NCBI RefSeq assembly: GCF_000412695.1 | Contig: NC_021506.1 | Location: forward strand, 62,001-126,000 | Source of the DNA: Pseudomonas resinovorans NBRC 106553 | GTDB lineage: Bacteria > Pseudomonadota > Gammaproteobacteria > Pseudomonadales > Pseudomonadaceae | Length of the DNA stretch: 64,000 bases | Reading direction: 5' to 3' | Part shown: piece after piece, positions 55,872-62,173 of the stretch | How the letters are laid out: each line of letters opens with the position of its first letter | Numbering within the stretch: position 1 is the stretch's first letter | Translations under genes and position numbers: made by a program | Notes under the pieces: generated by a model | The model's database searches: none | What the model saw: the letters and a program-made list of their open reading frames with translations, nothing else | What the model was told of the DNA's origin: nothing

Positions 55872-57052
55872 CTCTGAAGAAGACTTCCAGATTTTGGCAA
55901 AATACCCGGATTCCACCCGCTGAGTTTCCCCATGAAGCAGATGACCTTCGCTGACGCCGAGTACGCCGGTAAGCGCAAACAAACCCGCAAAGAGTTGTTC
56001 CTGATCGAGATGGATCGGGTGGTGCCGTGGAAGGGTTTGATTGCCTTGATCGAACCGCATTATCCCAAGGGTGAAGGCGGTCGTCCGGCCTATCCGCTGA
56101 TGGCGATGCTGCGCGTGCACCTGATGCAAAACTGGTTCGGTTACAGCGATCCAGCGATGGAAGAGGCGCTGTACGAGACCACCATCCTGCGCCAGTTCGC
56201 GGGGCTGAGCTTGGAGCGTATCCCCGATGAAACCACCATCCTCAACTTCCGTCGTTTGCTGGAGAAGCACGAACTAGCCGCCGGCATCTTGGCTGTCATC
56301 AATGGCTATCTGGGCGACCGAGGGCTGTCGCTGCGCCAAGGCACGATCGTCGATGCCACGCTGATCAATGCGCCGAGTTCGACCAAGAACAAGGACGGTA
56401 AGCGCGACCCGGAAATGCATCAGACCAAGAAGGGTAACCAGTACTACTTCGGCATGAAGGCGCACATCGGTGTCGATGATGAGTCGGGCTTGGTGCACAG
56501 CGTGGTGGGCACGGCGGCCAACGTGGCCGATGTCACCCAGGTCGATAAGCTGCTGCACGGCGATGAGAACATGGTCGGTGCCGACGCGGGTTACACCGGC
56601 GTCGAGAAACGCCCTGAACATGAAGGCCGGGAGGTCATCTGGCAGATCGCCGCCCGCCGTAGTACTTACAAGAAGCTTGATAAGCGCAGTGCTTTGTACA
56701 AAGCCGCGCGCAAGATTGAGAAGGCCAAGGCTCAGGTACGAGCCAAGGTCGAGCATCCGTTCCGGGTGATCAAGCGCCAGTTCGGTTATGTGAAGGTGCG
56801 CTTCCGTGGTCTGGCGAAGAACACGGCGCAACTGGTGACGCTGTTCGCGCTGTCGAACCTGTGGATGGCGCGCCGACATTTACTGGCGAATGCAGGAGAG
56901 GTGCGCCTGTAATGTGGGAAATGGCTGCCGCGAGGTGCTCGCGGCGGCTAAAAACACAGAAATAAGCGGGTGATCTGAGCGTTTTTGATCGATTTGCCGC
57001 TTTTAAAATCGGCAGGGGCTGAAGTCAGCCAGAAATACACAACTACTTCAGA
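55872..57052 (+). mobile_element. IS5-family insertion sequence (approximate ends)
   Basis: The transposase gene is flanked by an imperfect inverted repeat: TCTGAAGAAG near 55875 and CTACTTCAGA near 57043 (complement TCTGAAGTAG). The exact ends and the target duplication could not be fixed by eye. It sits between recT and the next small gene of the recombination operon. Confidence 0.75.
55932..56912 (+). CDS. IS5-family transposase
   Basis: The 326-residue protein is intact. 'FADAEYAGKRKQTRKELFL' and 'GEGGRPAYPLMAMLRVHLMQ' are the IS5 N-terminal domain. 'GTIVDATLINAPSSTKNK' holds the first DDE aspartate, 'MVGADAGYTGVEKR' the second, and the C-terminal 'KVEHPFRVIKRQFGY' the Y-R-E-like signature region. 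It should cut and paste its element. Very similar copies occur widely in Pseudomonas and related genera (family knowledge). Confidence 0.93.
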   Translation: MKQMTFADAEYAGKRKQTRKELFLIEMDRVVPWKGLIALIEPHYPKGEGGRPAYPLMAMLRVHLMQNWFGYSDPAMEEALYETTILRQFAGLSLERIPDETTILNFRRLLEKHELAAGILAVINGYLGDRGLSLRQGTIVDATLINAPSSTKNKDGKRDPEMHQTKKGNQYYFGMKAHIGVDDESGLVHSVVGTAANVADVTQVDKLLHGDENMVGADAGYTGVEKRPEHEGREVIWQIAARRSTYKKLDKRSALYKAARKIEKAKAQVRAKVEHPFRVIKRQFGYVKVRFRGLAKNTAQLVTLFALSNLWMARRHLLANAGEVRL

Positions 57053-57101
57053 CCATCCTTTGGGGGGCCTTTTTGCATAGGGCGCTTCGAACTGACCACA
57101 A

Positions 57102-57156
57102 CCCTACGGGGCTTCCCCGTAAGGGGGGCTCCGTCAGTTAAAAAGGAACCAATCAG
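57102..57156 (+). promoter_or_regulatory. Leader switch element 14 (before 57157)
   Basis: CCCTACGGGG-CTT-CCCCGTAAGGG is the first hairpin. GGCTCC (from 57127) faces the SD AAGGAACC (57142-57149). The GGGGCTTCC strand can pair with GGGGGGCTCC using G-U pairs. Confidence 0.62.
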
Positions 57157-57201
57157 ATGGCTGACTTGATCGTCTTCATTCTGACCCTGCTGCTGCCGTA
57201 A
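57157..57201 (+). CDS. 14-residue hydrophobic leader-like peptide
   Basis: ATG at 57157 (AAGGAACC upstream) opens MADLIVFILTLLLP. It lies between two switch elements, so it may be a real micro-peptide, or a leader ORF whose translation controls the next element. It is too short for family assignment. Confidence 0.4.
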   Translation: MADLIVFILTLLLP

Positions 57202-57219
57202 GGCATCTGCAAACAAACT

Positions 57220-57279
57220 CCCTGACGGGGCATATCCCGCCAGGTGATTGCCCTTGTCGCTCTCTGAAAGGAAAACGAT
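57220..57279 (+). promoter_or_regulatory. Leader switch element 15 (before the disrupted gene)
   Basis: CCTGACGGG...CCCGCCAGG is the first hairpin, 19 nt after the preceding stop. The SD AAGGA lies at 57268-57272. The anti-SD is not as clear as in other copies. Confidence 0.5.
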
Positions 57280-57292
57280 ATGGCAACTCATA

Positions 57293-57299
57293 CCCAAGA
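57293..57299. repeat. Left target-site duplication of IS21 element
   Basis: CCCAAGA here and at 59875-59881 flank the element exactly, as expected for an IS21-family insertion. Confidence 0.85.
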
Positions 57300-57464
57300 T
57301 GCGGATTCCACGGCCATCCGGCCACCTATTCCATAAACATCCGGCCACTGATTCCACGATGATCCGGCCACCCATTCCACGCTCATCCGGCCACCCTTAA
57401 GGCAGGCAGCAACGCAGGATTATTCACTACCATCGACCTCTTTTATCGAAGCAGAGAGGTCGTC

Positions 57465-58994
57465 GTGGAGCGTTTATCCATGCGTAAAATTCGAGAAGTG
57501 CTACGTCTCAAATTCGAGGTCGGCCTATCTGCCCGCCAGGTCGCTGGCAGCTTGCAAGTAGGCCGAGCCAGCGTCGGTGAGTACCTCAATCGCTTTGCTG
57601 CCAGCGGCCTGACCTGGCCCTCTGCGCTGACTGACGCCGAGTTACAACGGCATCTTTTTCCGCCGCCGCCCACCGTTCCCAGCGATCAAAGGCCGGTGCC
57701 AGACTGGGCTCATGTACACGGGGAGTTACGCCGCCCCGGCGTAACTCTGGCCCTGCTTTGGCAGGAATACCGACTCGCCCACCCGCAAGGCTTCCAATAC
57801 AGCTGGTTCTGCGAGCACTACCGCCTCTGGGCCGCCAAGGTCGACGTGGTCATGCGCCAGGAGCACCGTGCCGGCGAAAAGCTGTTCGTCGATTACGCCG
57901 GCCAGACCGTACCGGTCATTGATCGGCGAACCGGCGAGATCCGCCAAACGCAGATCTTCGTCGCCGTTCTCGGCGCGTCCAGCTACACCTTTGCCGAGGC
58001 CACCTGGTCGCAGAAGCTGCCTGACTGGCTGGGCTCGCACGCCCGCTGTTTTGCTTTTTTCGGTGGCACATCGCAGATCCTGGTGCCCGATAATCTGCGC
58101 AGCGGCGTCACCAAGGCGCATCGCTACGAGCCCGACATCAACCCCAGTTACCGCGATCTCGCCGAGCATTACGGCATCGCCGTATTACCTGCTCGCTCGC
58201 GCAAACCCAAGGACAAAGCCAAGGTCGAAGTCGGCGTGCAAGTCGTCGAGCGCTGGATCCTCGCCGCGCTGCGCAACCGCCAGTTCTTCTCGCTGGGCGA
58301 ACTCAACACGGCAATCAGCCTGCTGCTCGAACGCCTCAATCAAAAGCCCTTCAAGAAGCTGCCCGGCTCACGCCGCTCGGCCTTTGAGACCATCGACCAA
58401 CCCGCACTGCAACCGCTACCAGAACATCCGTACATCTACGCCGAATGGAAAAAGGTGCGGGTGCACATCGACTACCACGTCGAGGTCGAGGGCCATTACT
58501 ACTCGGTGCCGTACCAGTTGGTGAAGCACCAACTCGAAGTGCGGCTAACCGCTAAGACCGTCGAGTGCTTCCACGCCAACCAGCGGGTGGCCAGTCACCT
58601 GCGCTCGCTGCACAAAGGCCGCCACACCACCCAAACCGAGCACATGCCCAAGAGCCACCGGGAGCACGCCGAATGGACACCGCAACGGCTGATCCGCTGG
58701 GCCGAGCAGACCGGGCCTAACACCGCTGGCGTTATCGCCTACATCCTTGAGCGCCGAATCCATCCTCAGCACGGCTTCCGCGCCTGCCTGGGCATCCTGC
58801 GCCTGAGCAAGCAGCACGGCGAAGAGCGGCTGGAAGCCGCTTGCCAGCGAGCGCTGGCACTGGGCGCGTGCAGCTACAAAAGCCTTGAATCGATCCTGCG
58901 CCAAGGGCTGGAAAAGCTACCGCTGTCCCAGCAAAACCTGCCGCTACTGCCCGACGAACACATCAACCTGCGCGGCCCTGGCTACTACCACTGA
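57465..58994 (+). CDS. istA: IS21-family transposase IstA
   Basis: The 509-residue protein has an N-terminal helix-turn-helix ('LKFEVGLSARQVAGSLQVGR'). The DDE core has the first Asp in 'KLFVDYAGQTVPVIDRR', the second region in 'FFGGTSQILVPDNLRSGV' and the Glu region in 'RKPKDKAKVEVGVQVVERW'. A Mu transposase-like beta barrel ('VEGHYYSVPYQLVKHQLEV') follows. It catalyses transposition with IstB. Confidence 0.95.
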   Translation: MERLSMRKIREVLRLKFEVGLSARQVAGSLQVGRASVGEYLNRFAASGLTWPSALTDAELQRHLFPPPPTVPSDQRPVPDWAHVHGELRRPGVTLALLWQEYRLAHPQGFQYSWFCEHYRLWAAKVDVVMRQEHRAGEKLFVDYAGQTVPVIDRRTGEIRQTQIFVAVLGASSYTFAEATWSQKLPDWLGSHARCFAFFGGTSQILVPDNLRSGVTKAHRYEPDINPSYRDLAEHYGIAVLPARSRKPKDKAKVEVGVQVVERWILAALRNRQFFSLGELNTAISLLLERLNQKPFKKLPGSRRSAFETIDQPALQPLPEHPYIYAEWKKVRVHIDYHVEVEGHYYSVPYQLVKHQLEVRLTAKTVECFHANQRVASHLRSLHKGRHTTQTEHMPKSHREHAEWTPQRLIRWAEQTGPNTAGVIAYILERRIHPQHGFRACLGILRLSKQHGEERLEAACQRALALGACSYKSLESILRQGLEKLPLSQQNLPLLPDEHINLRGPGYYH

Positions 58995-59014
58995 CCTGAA
59001 AAAGGAGCACCAAA

Positions 59015-59770
59015 ATGCTGCCCAATCCGACACTCGACAAGCTGCAAACCCTGCGCCTGCACGGCATGATCAAGGCGCTGAGCGAGCAACACGCCACGCC
59101 CGATATCAATGATCTGAGCTTCGACGAACGCCTCGGCCTGATGATCGACCGCGAGCTGACCGAACGTGAAAACACGCGTCTGAGCAGCCGGCTGAAACTG
59201 GCACGACTGCGCCACAACGCTTGCCTGGAAGACATCGATTACCGCAGCCCACGCGGCCTGGACAAGTCCCTGATCCTGCAACTGGGCAGCGGCCAATGGC
59301 TGCGCGATGGCTTGAACCTGATCATCGGCGGCCCGACCGGTGTAGGCAAAACCTGGCTCGCCTGCGCGCTGGCCCACAAGGCCTGCCGTGACGGCTACAG
59401 CGTGCGCTACTTGCGTCTGCCGCGCCTGATGGAGGAACTGGGCCTGGCCCACGGAGACGGTCGATTCGCGAAACTGATGGCGGGCTATGCCAAGACCGAC
59501 TTGCTGATCCTGGACGACTGGGGCCTGGCGCCGTTTACCGCACCGCAACGGCGCGACATGCTTGAGCTATTGGACGACCGCTACGGCAACCGCTCGACGC
59601 TGGTCACCAGCCAGATGCCCGTGGACAAATGGCATGCACTGATCGGCGATCCGACCTTGGGCGACGCGATCCTCGACCGGCTGGTGCACAACGCTTATCG
59701 GATCGAACTGAAGGGCGAATCGATGCGCAGACGCGCAACGAAATTGACGACGACAGGGACTTCAGACTAA
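59015..59770 (+). CDS. istB: IS21-family AAA+ helper protein IstB
   Basis: The 251-residue protein has Walker A 'LIIGGPTGVGKTWLACALAH' and Walker B 'TDLLILDDWGLAPF', then 'STLVTSQMPVDKWHALIGD'. It is a DnaC-like ATPase that remodels target DNA for IstA. It follows istA by 20 bp with AAGGAG before the ATG. Confidence 0.95.
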   Translation: MLPNPTLDKLQTLRLHGMIKALSEQHATPDINDLSFDERLGLMIDRELTERENTRLSSRLKLARLRHNACLEDIDYRSPRGLDKSLILQLGSGQWLRDGLNLIIGGPTGVGKTWLACALAHKACRDGYSVRYLRLPRLMEELGLAHGDGRFAKLMAGYAKTDLLILDDWGLAPFTAPQRRDMLELLDDRYGNRSTLVTSQMPVDKWHALIGDPTLGDAILDRLVHNAYRIELKGESMRRRATKLTTTGTSD

Positions 59771-59874
59771 CAATGCAAACCTGCGTCGCTGCGCTCCGAC
59801 TGCCTGGCCGGATGAGCGTGGAACGGGTGGCCGGATGTTGGTGGACTGGGTGGCCGGATGGCGTGGAATGCGCA

Positions 59875-59881
59875 CCCAAGA
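59875..59881. repeat. Right target-site duplication of IS21 element
   Basis: CCCAAGA, matching 57293-57299. Confidence 0.85.
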
Positions 59882-60093
59882 TGCAGAAAGCCTAGATCCC
59901 CCTGTTGAACAACAGAGGGATCTACTGGCCTCCGCAATCGGAGACGCTTTGGTGAAGGCCGGAATGATCGGCCCAAACACGCCCCTCACAGGGCCTCAGC
60001 TTCTTTATTTCCTCGATCAGCTGGTTGATCACTACAACGAGCTGTGCCGCTCGGTCGACGTTGTTTACTGAGACTTAGCCGCAATACACATCA

Positions 60094-60166
60094 CCCTGAG
60101 GGGGCATCGCCCCCACAGGGAAGGTGCCTCTTTTTCAGGGCTAAAAATCTGAGAAGGAGATACACC
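60094..60166 (+). promoter_or_regulatory. Leader switch element 16 (before 60167)
   Basis: Hairpin CCCTGAGGGGGC-ATC-GCCCCCACAGGG. CTCTTTTTCAG (60128-60138) and CTGAGAAGGAG (60149-60159) pair along all 11 positions with two G-U pairs, covering the SD. Confidence 0.78.
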
Positions 60167-60346
60167 ATGCGGACTTACATCCTATCGATGACCATCCTGC
60201 ATACACAGCAGAAGGTTACCTTCCGTTGTGAAGCAACCACCTTCGGCGACGCGATCGACAAAGCAGAGAAGGCCCATCCGGGTTTTTTTGCCGTTCTGAC
60301 CCACTCCCTTCCAGGAGAGCAGAACAATGCGACCGTCAACCGTTGA
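60167..60346 (+). CDS. Small hypothetical protein
   Basis: The ATG at 60167 with AAGGAGA upstream gives 59 residues (MRTYILSMTILHTQQKVTFR), with a ferredoxin-like beta-alpha-beta look ('CEATTFGDAIDKAEKAHPG'). It overlaps the next gene by 20 nt, so translation is coupled. Unknown. Confidence 0.58.
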   Translation: MRTYILSMTILHTQQKVTFRCEATTFGDAIDKAEKAHPGFFAVLTHSLPGEQNNATVNR

Positions 60347-60830
60347 GGGGCTTAAGGACTCCCTTGCTAGCTGGGGGGAGATGAAAGAAGAGGGTGGGGC
60401 GTTCGCGGAATACGCTGACGAAATGATCGAGCAATTTCAGGTGAAGCTCATTCTCCTGGAGTACCTGCTTTGTCAGTTCACTATCCACGGACTTGGCTTG
60501 ACGCTGAAGCATCGGAGCCGGGATGCCTGGGGTGTTCTTATCCCAGACGCATCTCAGCAAGGGCGCTTTCGGTGGCAGGCGTTTCAACGTGATGGCTTCA
60601 CCGGCCATTGCACGCATGACACGCCGGAGCTGTGCATTGGCGACATGCTTGACGATGGATACGCACTTCTAGATATGGGGGCGCTTGATCGATTGTCGGG
60701 TACTGCTGAATGGCAGCGCGGCATGGAGATCGTCGCAGTGATTCAGGCTTGCAATGCAGGTCAGTTGAGCTTCGAGGATGCCATGCTCAAGCGAGAAGAA
60801 ATCTACTCCCGCTACGCAAAGGTTGCGTAA
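60327..60830 (+). CDS. Hypothetical protein upstream of the exonuclease
   Basis: The 167-residue protein (MRPSTVEGLKDSLASWGEMK) has AGGAGAG upstream inside the previous gene. 'LLEYLLCQFTIHGLGLTLKH' is hydrophobic but not clearly a membrane span. It belongs to the recombination operon by position. Unknown family. Confidence 0.6.
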   Translation: MRPSTVEGLKDSLASWGEMKEEGGAFAEYADEMIEQFQVKLILLEYLLCQFTIHGLGLTLKHRSRDAWGVLIPDASQQGRFRWQAFQRDGFTGHCTHDTPELCIGDMLDDGYALLDMGALDRLSGTAEWQRGMEIVAVIQACNAGQLSFEDAMLKREEIYSRYAKVA

Positions 60831-60866
60831 GCGTGAGCATCACTGGAACACCAGAGAAAGAATATC

Positions 60867-60962
60867 CCCCAGGGGGCGAAAGCCCTCTGGGGTTACGCCT
60901 TTTCGGGGGTGCCACTTGGGTTTTCGAGCCAGGGTGGTGAACTTGAGAAAAGGAGAAATCAG
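60867..60962 (+). promoter_or_regulatory. Leader switch element 17 (before leader peptide and yqaJ-like gene)
   Basis: Hairpin CCCCAGGGGGC-GAAA-GCCCTCTGGGG. CCTTTTC (60898-60904) is the exact complement of GAAAAGG (60947-60953), which overlaps the SD AAGGAGA. Confidence 0.75.
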
Positions 60963-61028
60963 ATGAAGACCTTTGAATCCAGCTGCTTGCTGGAGTTCTA
61001 TGAGGGTGTCAGCAATGAAGATCGTTGA
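60963..61028 (+). CDS. 21-residue leader peptide overlapping the exonuclease start
   Basis: ATG at 60963 lies 5 nt after AAGGAGAA and opens MKTFESSCLLEFYEGVSNED with a final R. It ends 14 nt inside the exonuclease gene in another frame. The good SD belongs to this ORF, so its translation probably delivers ribosomes to the ATG at 61015. Confidence 0.5.
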   Translation: MKTFESSCLLEFYEGVSNEDR

Positions 61029-62058
61029 CATCGCACAGCGGACTCCCGAGTGGCATGCGTGGCGAAGGGAAGGCATGAGTGCAACCAGTTGCGCGGTCGT
61101 CATGGGTGAGAACCCTGATAAAACGCCACTGGAACTCTGGAAAGAACTGGTCGGAATTGTCGAGCCAGCTGACTTGTCGGTAATCCCGCAAGTTAGGAGG
61201 GGAGTCAAATTCGAACCGCTAGCGCTACAAGCCTTTGAGGATAAGTACGGCAAGATGGCTTTGCCGTTCTGTGCAGAGTCGACCGCATACCCTTTTATTC
61301 GGGCATCGTTCGATGGGGTTCTGGATGACAAGTCTCCGGTAGAGATCAAGAATCTCTCCGAAACCAACCATCTGGAGGTGCTGCAACTCAGGGAGCATAG
61401 CAAGGCATTTAAGCTGTACCGCTGGCAAGTGATGCATCAGATGATCGTCAGTGGAGCACGGCGCGGTTACCTGTGGTTTTGGTCGCCGAAGCATGAACCC
61501 TGCTGTTTGATCGTTGACTGGGATGACCTTCTGGTGAGACGAATCATTCAGGCAGAAGAAATCTTCTGGGGGCTGGTGATGCGCGGTGTGCCGCCTGAGG
61601 CCGATCCAAAGCGGGACGTTATTCCGCTGGATAGGCTGGACCTGGCTGCATGGCGTCCGCTAGCAAATGCCAGGAGGGCGAAGGAGAGCAAGATTGCTGA
61701 GCTGAAGGCCCAGTTGAAAGTGCTCACCAAGGAAGCAAAAGACCTTGAGGCCGAGATCCTGCCGTTGCTGGGGGAGTTCCGCCGGGCCGATGCTCTGGGT
61801 GTGAAAGTCACTAGCTATGAAGTGGCTGGCACTGTGGATTGGAAAGGTGTTGCGCAGGAGCTGGAGGCGGTTATTCCGCCCGATGTGATCGCGAGACACC
61901 AGACCGGTTCGTCAATGGCTACGCGGGTCTCTGTGGATGCCTCCTACGATGAAAGTAAGGCCAAACCTGAGCCGTTGCCCCGCATACGGCAAAAGGTGGA
62001 CACAATAAATGAGACGGTCGAAGAGCCGTCACAGTTTTTCGGAACCTTCTGGTTCTAA
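61015..62058 (+). CDS. YqaJ-like viral-type recombinase/exonuclease
   Basis: The ATG at 61015 gives 347 residues. 'IAQRTPEWHAWRREGMSATS' is the YqaJ start with conserved W-R and G-A-S positions. The nuclease core is 'GVKFEPLALQAFEDKYGK' (E), 'FIRASFDGVLDDKSPVEIKNLS' (D and E-x-K) and 'LYRWQVMHQMIVSGARRGYL' (Q). It should chew 5' ends to make single strands for RecT. A coiled coil follows ('KIAELKAQLKVLTKEAKDLE'), then a linker ending in FGTFWF, the same tip as the DUF3150-like protein at 40980-42179. Confidence 0.88.
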   Translation: MKIVDIAQRTPEWHAWRREGMSATSCAVVMGENPDKTPLELWKELVGIVEPADLSVIPQVRRGVKFEPLALQAFEDKYGKMALPFCAESTAYPFIRASFDGVLDDKSPVEIKNLSETNHLEVLQLREHSKAFKLYRWQVMHQMIVSGARRGYLWFWSPKHEPCCLIVDWDDLLVRRIIQAEEIFWGLVMRGVPPEADPKRDVIPLDRLDLAAWRPLANARRAKESKIAELKAQLKVLTKEAKDLEAEILPLLGEFRRADALGVKVTSYEVAGTVDWKGVAQELEAVIPPDVIARHQTGSSMATRVSVDASYDESKAKPEPLPRIRQKVDTINETVEEPSQFFGTFWF

Positions 62059-62063
62059 CCCCT

Positions 62064-62090
62064 CAGCCCGGCACTTGCCGGGCTTTTTTT
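62064..62090 (+). terminator. Rho-independent terminator
   Basis: AGCCCGGCA-CTT-GCCGGGCT then seven T residues closes the recombination operon. Confidence 0.88.
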
Positions 62091-62110
62091 CGACCATAAA
62101 ACTGCCTGAA
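62088..62110 (+). promoter_or_regulatory. Degenerate copy of the TTCAG-N13-CTGAA operator before traI
   Basis: Only the right half (ATAAAACTGC then CTGAAAACG) is well kept. The left half reads TTTCG. It ends 64 nt before the ATG at 62174, matching the other copies' distance. Confidence 0.45.
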
Positions 62111-62173
62111 AACGAAACTCAAGGCGGTATCCCTCACGCATCATTCTCAGCACACAACATGGCCGAGAAGCGT

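Larger units (their letters stand above)
57300..59874 (+). mobile_element. Complete IS21-family insertion sequence (2575 bp)
   Basis: The ends begin TGCG and finish CGCA with related inverted repeats (ATTCCACG then ATCCGGCCA). Both ends carry the typical multiple copies of that roughly 26-bp repeat, which bind the transposase. istA and istB are intact, and a 7-bp direct repeat CCCAAGA flanks the element. Confidence 0.92.
57280..60071 (+). pseudogene. Small gene split by the IS21-family insertion
   Basis: The start MATHTQD lies at 57280-57300. Removing the element and one 7-bp target copy restores an open frame that continues at 59882 as AESLDPPVEQQRDLLASAIG and ends at 60069-60071 (about 70 residues). 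No frameshift or stop appears in the joined frame, so the insertion is recent. The right part can still be read from an ATG inside the IS end (59835), giving a hybrid N-terminus MLVDWVAGWRGMRTQDAE. Function unknown. Confidence 0.8.
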
